Shown here: positions 42,237 through 50,476 of the stretch, piece by piece
How positions within the stretch are numbered: position 1 is the stretch's first letter
Layout of the letters: the number at the start of each line of letters is the position of its first letter
NCBI GenBank assembly: GCA_910578115.1
Contig: CAJTPO010000011.1
Location: 1 to 64,000, forward strand
Length of the DNA stretch: 64,000 bases
Origin: an uncultured Lachnospiraceae bacterium
Lineage (GTDB): Bacteria > Bacillota > Clostridia > Lachnospirales > Lachnospiraceae
Direction of reading: 5' to 3'
The notes under the pieces: model-generated
Database searches by the model: none
What the model saw: only the letters and a program-made list of their open reading frames with translations
Told to the model about the DNA's origin: nothing
Made by a program: the position numbers and the translations under genes

Positions 42237-43115
42237 TTATCTCCTCCTTCCGGTATATTTGATGCAGTACAGATAGGCATCTTCCAGGGTCACTTCCGCC
42301 GGTTCGGCTTCCGGCCATGGTTTCTCTGCGGATATGATGCGCAGCTCTGCTTCCGGCCCATGATGGCGCAGATTGCCGATCAGGTGCTGCCGCTCCAGCA
42401 GTTCGACCTGTGCTTCCGGGACGAGACATTTCCAGACGCAGCCGGCGGCTTTGGATAACAGCAGGGATTCGTCGCCTACGTGGAGCAGGCTGCCGTCCTT
42501 CATGAGCAGGATCCTGTCTGCGATATACTCCACATCCGAGACGATATGGGTGGAGAGCAGAACCAGCCTGTTTTTGCCCAGAGAGCTGATGATATTGCGG
42601 AAGCGGACGCGCTCACCGGGATCGAGACCGGAGGTGGGTTCATCCAGCACGAGGATCTCCGGATCGTTCAGAAGCGCCTGGGCGATGCCGATCCTGCGGA
42701 TCATGCCGCCGGAAAAGGTCTTGAGCCTGTGTTTCCTCTCGGCGGTAAGATCCACCAGCTCCAGCAGTTCTTCGATCCTGCTGTGGGCATACTCTTCCGG
42801 CAGCGCTTTGAGGGCCGCCATGTAGTGCAGGAACCGCAGAGCCGTGAACTCTTTATAATAGCCGAAATCCTGCGGAAGATACCCTAAGAGCATCCGGTAA
42901 TCGCCTCCCAGCTGGCGGATCGGTATCCCGTCGCAGAGGATCGTACCGGAGGTCGGTTCCAGGATGCCGCAGAGCATCCGCATCAGGGTGGTCTTGCCGG
43001 CCCCGTTTTCTCCCAGCAGCCCGTAGACACCGTGTTCCAGGCTGACGCTGATATCCCGGACGGCGGTCTTGTTCTTGAAGGTTTTGTTTAAGTCGGTTAA
43101 TTCCAGTCGGTGCAT
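42237..43115 (-). CDS. ABC transporter ATP-binding protein
   Basis: A 292-residue ATPase for the following permease. Walker A GENGAGKTT, signature FSGGMIRR, Walker B ILVLDEPTSGLD and the His switch LLSTHIVSD are all intact. The C-terminal part (about 220-292) is an accessory region. Its start overlaps the upstream membrane-protein gene by 19 bases and its stop lies 2 bases before the permease start, so the four genes of this operon are tightly coupled. Confidence 0.93.
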   Translation of the reverse strand: MHRLELTDLNKTFKNKTAVRDISVSLEHGVYGLLGENGAGKTTLMRMLCGILEPTSGTILCDGIPIRQLGGDYRMLLGYLPQDFGYYKEFTALRFLHYMAALKALPEEYAHSRIEELLELVDLTAERKHRLKTFSGGMIRRIGIAQALLNDPEILVLDEPTSGLDPGERVRFRNIISSLGKNRLVLLSTHIVSDVEYIADRILLMKDGSLLHVGDESLLLSKAAGCVWKCLVPEAQVELLERQHLIGNLRHHGPEAELRIISAEKPWPEAEPAEVTLEDAYLYCIKYTGRRR

Positions 43116-43954
43116 AAGATCTCTCCTTTGTCTAATTTGGCAAAAAGCAGTTTCATCTCCCCGGCAAAGATGACGATGCCGGCAAACAGGGCGGCGGCCC
43201 AGAAGAAAAGTGCGGATTCCGTATACAGGGCAGGCCGCTGGAAAGCAGCCAGGCTAAAGACGGCCATCGGAAGCAGGAACGCGGCGCAAAGCCAGGTGTG
43301 GCGGCGTATCTTCTCCAGGAGCATGCAGCCGAAGCAGATGCATTGCATAAAGAGGAAGGGCACCAGTACATAGAGGCCGAGGTGCAGCAGGCGGATCTTC
43401 CACTGCCGGCCCACCAGGATAATGGCGGCGGATACGGCCATAAGATTCAGGATGCCGGAGAAGATCATGGACAGGGCCGCAAGCTGCCTGATCTGAAAGA
43501 AGCAGGTCTTACTGAGTTCCCCCATGCCGGTAAAGCAGATCTGCCGGAATTCAAAAACGGAGAAGAACACGAGAAAGCAGGGCAGCGTCATGGAGGCAAA
43601 AACCATGACGCCGGCATCCTGTGGCGTCGGGAAATACAGGCCCATTGTAAGGAGCACAAGCAGCATGGCAATACAGCCGAGCAGATGAAGGCAGGGAAGA
43701 TGTCTGTCCGTATAGCGAAGCAGGCTGACAGGCAGAAGCCTGTTGTCCTGCAGCGGGAGTACGGTGCGGCTGCGGAATTCCTGCTGCAGCAGGCGGCGTG
43801 TGTCGGCCCGGCGTGTTTCGTCGATTGGCAGCAGCGCATCGGCGGCAGTGAACATGGATTGCAGGACGGAGTCATTGTAGTGTATGGACTGCGTAAGACG
43901 GAAGCCTTTTTTACCGGCAGTGCGTTTTCTGTTGGGTTTTTTATATCGGTTCAT
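43097..43954 (-). CDS. Six-span membrane protein of the sigma-ABC operon
   Basis: A 285-residue protein with a basic start MNRYKKPNRKRTAGKK, a cytoplasmic region of about 85 residues, then six hydrophobic spans. No known domain is recognised. It is encoded between the sigma gene (14-bp overlap) and the ATPase gene (19-bp overlap). The cytoplasmic region and the position suggest that it may hold the sigma factor, as anti-sigma proteins do, but it lacks an anti-sigma zinc motif. Confidence 0.65.
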   Translation of the reverse strand: MNRYKKPNRKRTAGKKGFRLTQSIHYNDSVLQSMFTAADALLPIDETRRADTRRLLQQEFRSRTVLPLQDNRLLPVSLLRYTDRHLPCLHLLGCIAMLLVLLTMGLYFPTPQDAGVMVFASMTLPCFLVFFSVFEFRQICFTGMGELSKTCFFQIRQLAALSMIFSGILNLMAVSAAIILVGRQWKIRLLHLGLYVLVPFLFMQCICFGCMLLEKIRRHTWLCAAFLLPMAVFSLAAFQRPALYTESALFFWAAALFAGIVIFAGEMKLLFAKLDKGEILCTDWN

Positions 43955-44465
43955 CGGAATCCTCCAATCGTTTCCGCAGGTTCTTTACGCCCAGGCGGAA
44001 TCTTGACTTGGCTGTTGAGAGGTTACACCCTGTGATACGGGCAATTTCGTGGAAAGGCAGTTCCTCGTAGATCCGCATTATGATGATCTCGCGCTGCTTT
44101 ATGGGAAGCTGCTGCAGCGCCTGGTGGAGAAGAAGGGAATCTTCGACCCGTGCCAGCTGAGAATCTTCCCGGCCAGGCAAGGCGGTATCCTCCAGGCAGG
44201 CGGTATCCTTTCTGTGATAGAAATAGTCCCGGCAGAGATTGCGCGCGATGATGAGAAGGTATCCTTTCAGATTCCTGTGCCGGTAGGAATCCATATATTT
44301 GATGAAACGCAGGAACACTTCCTGTGTGATATCGTACGAGTCTGCCGCCTGTCCTGTCAGATACAGGCAGAAGCGGTAAATATCATCGTAGTAGCGGCTG
44401 ACGATGGTGTTCAGTGCGTCCTGGCTTCCGTTATGAACTTTCTGCATCAGTTCTTTGTCGGTCAA
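43941..44465 (-). CDS. ECF-type sigma factor (second module)
   Basis: A 174-residue sigma factor. Region 2 reads YDDIYRFCLYLTGQAADSYDITQEVFLRFIKYM and region 4 reads LPIKQREIIIMRIYEELPFHEIARITGCNLSTAKSRFRLGVKNL. The start is TTG 44465, 7 nt after AAAGGA. It opens a four-gene operon: sigma, membrane protein, ATPase, permease. The arrangement resembles envelope-stress or antimicrobial-peptide response units, in which the sigma factor induces an exporter; that function is inferred. Confidence 0.9.
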   Translation of the reverse strand: MTDKELMQKVHNGSQDALNTIVSRYYDDIYRFCLYLTGQAADSYDITQEVFLRFIKYMDSYRHRNLKGYLLIIARNLCRDYFYHRKDTACLEDTALPGREDSQLARVEDSLLLHQALQQLPIKQREIIIMRIYEELPFHEIARITGCNLSTAKSRFRLGVKNLRKRLEDSDEPI

Positions 44466-44744
44466 CTGTCTTTCCTTTGCTTTCTGCGTTTCTTATAACC
44501 CGTATTCGCTTATTCTATAGAAATAACTGATTCTATCATACAAAAGTTTAACATAAACAGAAATTTTTATGAGCAGCAGTTTGGCACGGAGGAATCCTTT
44601 TGTGCATAGTCTGCTGGTATTTTCCGGTGATTTGTGATACTATTACTTTCGTCACTGAATGCATGGTCTCTGACAGGATCCTGCAGACTGACGGTTCAAC
44701 TACAGGATATCCGTACGGACATTGTCCGGCGGATCAATCACAGA

Positions 44745-46859
44745 ATGGGAAATATTATGGCAGGAAGACACACAAGACATACAAGGCACGCAAAACAAGA
44801 GAAGACAGGCGGTCAGAATGGACAGAAAGAGCTGTTAGATCAGAAAGAAGCAGCGGCTCAGGAGACAGAGGAAGAAACAGGCCGGAACGTTACGGACATC
44901 CCGGAAGCCGTCTGGACGGTATATTTACAGACGTTTCTGGAGTTTGACGAGAAAGAGCACAGACGTTTTCTAAAGGGCTGCGAGAAGCAGATCGGGCAGT
45001 TGGAGCGCCGCATTGCCCGCAAGAAAAACCAGGAGAATCATCAGGTGCTGGCCGATATGAAGGAGCTGCACAAGAAGGCGGCGGCGATCGGTTACACGGT
45101 GGCAGGCAGGGAGAGCAGGCTGTTAAAGAAATACAGGCACGCCCTGCGGATGCTTGCCAGACTGGATATTACCTTTCTGCACAGGATGGCGGCAGGTGCA
45201 AACCCGGAAGATATCGTACATATGCCGGGCGCGGCGCAGCTGCTGCGGTCCAGATCTCTCTATGAGATCTATAAGGAAGAGTACATGCAGTACCTGGTGG
45301 GACAGCGCATTGAGGAGCTGATGGAGGCGGAGCCGGAGAAGCAGTATCCGGAGGCCCGAGGTATGGAGCGTCACTTTATCCTGCATATCGGGCCAACCAA
45401 CAGCGGCAAGACTTATCAGGCGCTGCAGCGGTTGAAGCAGGCTTATCACGGCATTTATCTGGGGCCGCTGCGCCTGCTGGCGCTGGAAGTCTATGACAGG
45501 ATGACGGCAGCGGGCATTCCGTGCAGCATGATCACCGGCGAGGAAGTCATCCGGACGCCGGGCAGCTTCGTGCAGGCTTCCACGGTGGAGATCATGGATA
45601 TCCGGGAGGTTTACGATATTGCGGTGATTGACGAGGCGCAGATGATGGCGGACGAGAACCGGGGCAGTTTTTGGACGAGGGCGATTCTTGGCATCCGGGC
45701 GGAGGAGATTCATGTGTGCTGCTCCGGTACTGCAGAACAGCTTCTGGTGAAAATGATCAAGCGGTGCGGCGATTCCTGTGAGACAGTCTACCATGAGCGG
45801 AACACCAGGCTGGAATTTATTCCGAAGCGTTTCGATATGAGTAAGGATGTGGAACCGGGAGACGCCCTGATCGCCTTTTCCAAGAAAAATGTACTGGCTA
45901 TTGCGGCAACTCTGGAGAGCAGGGGGATCAGGGCCAGCGTGATCTACGGCAATCTGCCGCCTCAGACAAGGCGGGAGCAGGTGCGGCTTTTTACGGAGGG
46001 GATCAATCAGGTGGTGGTGGCCACGGACGCCATCGGCATGGGGATCAATCTGCCCATCCGGCGGGTAGTCTTTATGAATACGTCGAAATTTGACGGCACG
46101 GACAAGAGGCGTCTGGAGGCGGAGGAGATAAGACAGATCGCCGGGCGGGCAGGACGTTATGGCTATTATGACGTGGGCTACGTGCAGTCTGCGCTGGATG
46201 TGGAGTATATCGGTAAGAAGCTGGAAGAACCTCTGCAGCCGCTGTCCAGGGCGAGAACGGGCTTTCCGGAGGTGCTTCTGGATATCGATATGGAACTGGA
46301 TGAGATCATCGAGGCATGGGAAGGTACGAAGAATCTGGCTTTCTACGACAAGATCTCCATGACGGAGAGTGTGAAGAAATATCGCTGTCTGAAGAACTAC
46401 CGGAAGAAGCTGTCCTATATGGAGGATCGAAAGTTCGTGCTGTCCCTGATCACCTGTCCCTTCGATGTGAAAGACAGGGAGGTGCTGCGCCTGTGGCTGT
46501 GGTACTGTGAGAAACCGACGGAAGATCACAATTGTCCGATGCTGCCTCAGGATTTTTCGCTGGAAGGGCTGGAATCCTACTATAAGCAGCTGGATCTGTA
46601 TTCCCAGTTTTCCGGCAGGATGAACTGGGAGATCGACAAGGAAGAAGTGGCGGTGAACAGAGAGTGGGCGCAGTCCGTGATCGGGGAGATGCTGGAGGAC
46701 GATAAGGGCCAGTTTGAGAAGAAGTGCCGGGGCTGTGGCGTGGTGCTGCCCTGGGACTATGATTATCCGATCTGTCAGGACTGTTATCACAGCGGTGTTA
46801 AGGATGACCGGGTACGGCGCTCCATGCATAGATACCCGCATGACCGGAATAGAAGGTAG
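44745..46859 (+). CDS. SUV3-like DExH-box RNA helicase with zinc ribbon
   Basis: A superfamily-2 helicase of about 704 residues resembling mitochondrial SUV3. A basic Lys/Gln/Glu-rich leader and helical region (1-205) precede the motor. Motif I GPTNSGKT is at 216-223 and motif II is DEAQ at 296-299 in place of DEAD. VEIMDIREVYDIAVIDEAQMM and WTRAILGIRAEEIHVC match SUV3 order. Motif VI QIAGRAGRYG is at 464-473. A C-terminal helical region and a zinc ribbon with Cys661, 664, 677 and 680 complete it. Eukaryotic SUV3 degrades RNA with a nuclease partner; a bacterial role is unknown. The start is uncertain: ATG 44745 or ATG 44757, both with weak ribosome sites. Confidence 0.82.
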   Translation: MGNIMAGRHTRHTRHAKQEKTGGQNGQKELLDQKEAAAQETEEETGRNVTDIPEAVWTVYLQTFLEFDEKEHRRFLKGCEKQIGQLERRIARKKNQENHQVLADMKELHKKAAAIGYTVAGRESRLLKKYRHALRMLARLDITFLHRMAAGANPEDIVHMPGAAQLLRSRSLYEIYKEEYMQYLVGQRIEELMEAEPEKQYPEARGMERHFILHIGPTNSGKTYQALQRLKQAYHGIYLGPLRLLALEVYDRMTAAGIPCSMITGEEVIRTPGSFVQASTVEIMDIREVYDIAVIDEAQMMADENRGSFWTRAILGIRAEEIHVCCSGTAEQLLVKMIKRCGDSCETVYHERNTRLEFIPKRFDMSKDVEPGDALIAFSKKNVLAIAATLESRGIRASVIYGNLPPQTRREQVRLFTEGINQVVVATDAIGMGINLPIRRVVFMNTSKFDGTDKRRLEAEEIRQIAGRAGRYGYYDVGYVQSALDVEYIGKKLEEPLQPLSRARTGFPEVLLDIDMELDEIIEAWEGTKNLAFYDKISMTESVKKYRCLKNYRKKLSYMEDRKFVLSLITCPFDVKDREVLRLWLWYCEKPTEDHNCPMLPQDFSLEGLESYYKQLDLYSQFSGRMNWEIDKEEVAVNREWAQSVIGEMLEDDKGQFEKKCRGCGVVLPWDYDYPICQDCYHSGVKDDRVRRSMHRYPHDRNRR

Positions 46860-46890
46860 GAATATCCATATAAGAGAGTGACGGTAAAGG

Positions 46891-47565
46891 ATGATCCACA
46901 CATATTATATTGACGTGACACAGTTTGAGGATAAGGATCTTTTTCAGGAAAAGAGAAGTCTTCTGTCGCCCTGCAGGCAGCAGAAAATTGCGCGGATCAA
47001 ACCGGAAAGAGATAAGTGCAGGAGTCTGGGTGCCGGTCTGGCCCTGGATCATGCCCTGCAGGTCTATGGGCTTCGGGAACGGGACATGGAATATGTATTT
47101 GGCGAATGGGGGAAGCCCTTCTTTCAGGCGTATCCGGATATTCATTTTTCGCTGTCGCATTCGGGAGCGTATGCCGTGTGCAGTATAGGGGAGGTCCCTG
47201 TGGGGAATGATATCGAGCAGGTGAGAGAAGGCCGGCTTAAGGTGGCGGAGCGCTTTTTTACGGAGCAGGAACTGGAATTTCTGCATGCGGTGCAGGATGA
47301 GGAGGAGATTACGCAGAGGATGTTCCGCATCTGGACCATGAAGGAGAGCTTTCTGAAAGTGACGGGCAGGGGAATGACTCTGTCGCTGAAGGATTTCTCG
47401 GTGATCGTGGATGCCAGAACGGATACGGCCCGGGTGGAATATGGTTCCGGTCATGCGGCGTACCGTATGAAGGAATACGACGATATTCCGGGGTATCGGG
47501 TGGCGGTGTGCTGTCATGCGGACAGCGAGACGGCAAAGTACATGGAGCCGATGGCATTGTGGTAA
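46891..47565 (+). CDS. 4'-phosphopantetheinyl transferase, Sfp type
   Basis: Transfers phosphopantetheine from CoA to a carrier-protein serine. The 224-residue protein has the Sfp-type motifs: SLSHSGAYAVC (residues about 87-97), VGNDIEQV with metal-binding Asp107 and Glu109, and WTMKESFLK with Trp148, Lys151 and Glu152. Sfp-type enzymes often serve peptide or polyketide synthases, yet no such gene is in the window. It may instead act on a fatty-acid carrier protein. It stands 31 bp after the helicase gene, with no clear separate promoter. Confidence 0.9.
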   Translation: MIHTYYIDVTQFEDKDLFQEKRSLLSPCRQQKIARIKPERDKCRSLGAGLALDHALQVYGLRERDMEYVFGEWGKPFFQAYPDIHFSLSHSGAYAVCSIGEVPVGNDIEQVREGRLKVAERFFTEQELEFLHAVQDEEEITQRMFRIWTMKESFLKVTGRGMTLSLKDFSVIVDARTDTARVEYGSGHAAYRMKEYDDIPGYRVAVCCHADSETAKYMEPMALW

Positions 47566-47608
47566 AGGCGCAGCCGTCGATATGTCCGTAAACAGTTGTA
47601 TATAATGA

Positions 47609-47644
47609 AAGGGTGAGAGTCGATCTTTCCGGACTTTCACCCTT
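47609..47644. terminator. Bidirectional terminator between PPTase and uxaC
   Basis: A 13-bp stem, 47609-47621 with 47632-47644, has one G-T pair and a 10-base loop. It lies between two convergent genes. T-rich sequence follows weakly on both strands. Confidence 0.65.
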
Positions 47645-47666
47645 CATTCTCATAACAGATCTGCAA

Positions 47667-49073
47667 TTACAGATCAAACCCAAAATATCTCACGGCGTTG
47701 TCATAACAGATCCCCTTGACGATCTTTTCCAGCACTTTCTCATCGTAGGGATATTCACCGTCTTCCACCCAGCCGCCCAGCAGGTCGCAGAGGATACGGC
47801 GGAAATATTCGTGTCTGGTGTAGGAGAGGAAGCTTCTGGAGTCGGTGAGCATCCCCACGAAATTGCTGAGCATCCCCAGATTTGCCAGAGAGGTCATCTG
47901 TTCGATCATGCCGGCCTTGTGGTCATTGAACCACCATGCAGAGCCATGCTGCAGTTTGCCCACGGCGGAATCGTCCTGAAAGCAGCCGATCACGGAGTCG
48001 ATGACGGCGTTGTCGTTTGGATTTAAGGAGTAGAGTATCGTCTTTGGCAGCCTGCCGGCAGTTGTCAGCGCGTTGAGGAAACCTGTAAGCTGGCCGGCAG
48101 GCGCGTCCGTATTGATACAGTCGTAACCGGTGTCGGGACCGAGCTTTTCAAATGTGGAGCTGTTGTTATTGCGGCTGCAGCCGTAATGGAGCTGCATGAC
48201 CCAGCCAAGTCGGTGGTATTCCCGGCCGAGGAAAAGCATCAGGGCAGTCTTGTAGCCGGCGGCTTCCGCAGAGGTCAACGGTTCGCCATGCAGCCCCTTT
48301 TGGAAGATTGCTTCCACTTCGGTGTCGCAGACGGGAGCGTACATGACATAGTCCAGGCCGTGGTCGGATACCAGACAGCCTCTCTTGTGGAAGAATTCCA
48401 TGCGGTTTCTCAGTGCGGTCTTTAAGTCGTCGAAGGTTCTGACCGTGACGCCGGCTGCTGTTTCCAGCCGCCTGATATAGTCGGGGAAAGCGGGGGCATC
48501 TACATTCACGGCCTTATCGGGACGCCATGCCGGAAGCACCTGCACATCGAAGGTGTCATCTTCCCGGATCTTATCATGCCATTCCAGAGAATCCGCCGGG
48601 TCGTCCGTGGTGCACAGCAGGGTGACGCCGGACTGCCTGATCAGTCCGCGGACGCTCATCTGTGGGTCTTTCAGCTTTTCATTGCAAAGCCGCCACACTT
48701 CCTCGGCAGTTTCGCTGTTTAAATGTCCGTAATAGCCGAAATACCGCTGCAGTTCCAGATGGGACCAGTGATACAGGGGATTGCCGATCAGCTTCTCCAG
48801 AGTTTCGGCCCATTTCTGAAATTTCTCCCGGGCCGGGGCGTCGCCGGTGATGAAGGCCTCTTCGATGCCGTTGGAACGCATCTGCCGCCATTTGTAGTGA
48901 TCGCCGCCCAGCCAGACCTGGGTAATATCGGTAAACTGTCTGTCCTGTGCGATGTCCTGGGGGCTGATATGGCAGTGATAGTCCAGAATCGGCATGGGTT
49001 TGGCATAGTCGTGGTAGAGCTTTCTGGCACATTCCGTGTGCAGTAAAAAGTTTTCATCCATAAATGTTTTCAT
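47667..49073 (-). CDS. uxaC: Glucuronate isomerase
   Basis: Isomerises D-glucuronate and D-galacturonate to fructuronate and tagaturonate. The 468-residue length matches the family. Diagnostic segments are MPILDYHCHISPQDIAQDR at the N-terminus (metal-binding HxH), WLGGDHYKWRQMRSNG and LQLHYGCSRNNNSSTF. ATG 49073 follows AAAGGA by 10 nt. It is downstream of the LacI gene on the same strand and belongs to the divergent uxa regulon. Confidence 0.96.
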   Translation of the reverse strand: MKTFMDENFLLHTECARKLYHDYAKPMPILDYHCHISPQDIAQDRQFTDITQVWLGGDHYKWRQMRSNGIEEAFITGDAPAREKFQKWAETLEKLIGNPLYHWSHLELQRYFGYYGHLNSETAEEVWRLCNEKLKDPQMSVRGLIRQSGVTLLCTTDDPADSLEWHDKIREDDTFDVQVLPAWRPDKAVNVDAPAFPDYIRRLETAAGVTVRTFDDLKTALRNRMEFFHKRGCLVSDHGLDYVMYAPVCDTEVEAIFQKGLHGEPLTSAEAAGYKTALMLFLGREYHRLGWVMQLHYGCSRNNNSSTFEKLGPDTGYDCINTDAPAGQLTGFLNALTTAGRLPKTILYSLNPNDNAVIDSVIGCFQDDSAVGKLQHGSAWWFNDHKAGMIEQMTSLANLGMLSNFVGMLTDSRSFLSYTRHEYFRRILCDLLGGWVEDGEYPYDEKVLEKIVKGICYDNAVRYFGFDL

Positions 49074-49161
49074 AAGGTAAAGTCCTTTCTTTGTCTGCCG
49101 GATTGCCGCTCCCGGAAAGGGAGGCGGTAAGCGGTGTTTTCTTTTTGGCCGTCAGACGCTG

Positions 49162-50157
49162 TCAGAAATCAGTGGTGGCGCGTCTGACCAGATGGCATTT
49201 GATTGTCTGTTTCTGTTTGACGGTATCGCCGCCAAGCAATGTCATGATGGAGTCGATGGTAGTCTTGCACAGCACTTCGACCCGGTTGTCAATGGTGGTA
49301 AGTTCCGGCTCACAACAGATGGAAAGCTCGGAATTGTTGCAGCCGATGACGCTGACCTCATCCGGCACGCGCAGGCCTCTGGCACGGAGATATTTCAGGG
49401 CTCCGACAGCCAGTTCGTCCGTGGCGGCGATCACACTGTCGAAGTGCAGGCCGCGTTTTCGAAGAAGCAGGTCTCTGACGGCGTAGACTGCATTTTCGGG
49501 ATAGAGGACACGGTCCTGATCGATCGGGATGCCGTGGGCTTTGAGCGCGTTTCCATAGCCTTCCAACTTGCGCATGGCGCTGTAGGAGTGGGAATTGGAG
49601 AGAAAAAGGATCTCCTTCCTGCCGGCAAAGAGCAGTTCTTCCGTCACATCATAGACTGCCTGTTGATCGTCGGCCAGTACACTGTAGATATTGTCCCCCT
49701 CCAGCCAGCCGTTGATCAGGAAGACGGGAAGCCTGGCCGCCACACTGCATAACCAGCCGTTTTGCTTCGGGGCGTCGTAACCGTAATCGGAGCCGACCAT
49801 GACCAGGGCGTCGATCTGCTTTTTCAGAATGCATTCCACCGCCTGCCGCTTGCCTTCTTCCGCATATCCGCTGCAGTAGAGAATGCAGTCGTAACCATAT
49901 CCCTGCAGGTTCTTCTCCAGGTAGGAAACGGCTTTCGCCATATAGATATCCGCCACGTCGGGGCAGATGATCCCTACCGTATTCATGGAACCGAGACCCA
50001 GGCCGCGGGCAAAGGCGTTGGGCGTATAGTCGTTGTCCGCCATGATCCGGAGCACTTTGTCTTTGGTCTGCTGGCTGACTTTCGGGCTGTCGTTTACGAC
50101 CCGGGATACCGTGGCGATGGATACGTCCGCCAGTCTGGCAATGTCATAAATATTCAT
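49162..50157 (-). CDS. LacI-family repressor of the hexuronate genes
   Basis: A 331-residue regulator. The N-terminus MNIYDIARLADVSIATVSRVVNDSPKVSQQT is a LacI helix-turn-helix with hinge; the sensor domain follows. Its gene lies between uxaC and the uxaA-uxaB genes, and two matching 14-bp LacI-type palindromes lie in the gap upstream. Autorepression and control of both operons are therefore likely. The inducer may be a hexuronate intermediate; that is inferred from the target genes. Confidence 0.93.
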   Translation of the reverse strand: MNIYDIARLADVSIATVSRVVNDSPKVSQQTKDKVLRIMADNDYTPNAFARGLGLGSMNTVGIICPDVADIYMAKAVSYLEKNLQGYGYDCILYCSGYAEEGKRQAVECILKKQIDALVMVGSDYGYDAPKQNGWLCSVAARLPVFLINGWLEGDNIYSVLADDQQAVYDVTEELLFAGRKEILFLSNSHSYSAMRKLEGYGNALKAHGIPIDQDRVLYPENAVYAVRDLLLRKRGLHFDSVIAATDELAVGALKYLRARGLRVPDEVSVIGCNNSELSICCEPELTTIDNRVEVLCKTTIDSIMTLLGGDTVKQKQTIKCHLVRRATTDF

Positions 50158-50237
50158 GGCACAAAGATTCCTTTCGCTGCGGGCTGTTTTTGTCTGTGGC
50201 TGTTCCGGTTGTCTGGGACAGCGCTGCAGTGTCGGCG

Positions 50238-50251
50238 TGTAAGCGTTTACA
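50238..50251 (-). promoter_or_regulatory. LacI-type operator at the uxaC-repressor promoter
   Basis: TGTAAGCGTTTACA, the exact reverse complement of the site at 50406. It lies just downstream of the minus-strand -10 TATAAT (50262-50267), whose -35 TTGCGC is at 50284-50289 with a 16-bp spacer. Confidence 0.8.
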
Positions 50252-50405
50252 TCATACTACTATTATACCATCTGCATTGAGGAGCGCAATCTACAATTTG
50301 TTGTGATAATAGCCAATTTTTTGCGGTGATGTTTAGATAAAATAACAAAAAGTGTAAAGACGAGTATAAACTGTTGACTTTCGGATTGGAAAAGGATAAA
50401 TTTAG

Positions 50406-50419
50406 TGTAAACGCTTACA
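50406..50419 (+). promoter_or_regulatory. LacI-type operator at the uxaA promoter
   Basis: TGTAAACGCTTACA, directly after a weak -10 (TAAATT near 50397) with -35 TTGACT at 50374-50379. Repressor bound here would block transcription of uxaA-uxaB. Confidence 0.8.
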
Positions 50420-50476
50420 TTTCAAAAATTCAGAGTTGAACGAACCCGGTACAGGGCAGGAAAGGACGGGAGAACA

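Larger units (their letters stand above)
50158..50476. other. Divergent uxa control region
   Basis: The 319-bp gap carries a minus-strand promoter and a plus-strand promoter, each followed by an identical LacI-type operator in opposite orientation. The AT-rich stretch 50300-50370 between them has no further motif I can name. Confidence 0.8.

Noticed and set aside
42235..42429. Upstream extension of the ABC-2 permease frame
   Set aside because: It overlaps the ATPase gene; GGAGGAG directly before 42234 gives the real start.
45123..46901. 592-codon minus-strand frame inside the helicase gene
   Set aside because: It is antisense to all helicase motifs and has no ribosome site.
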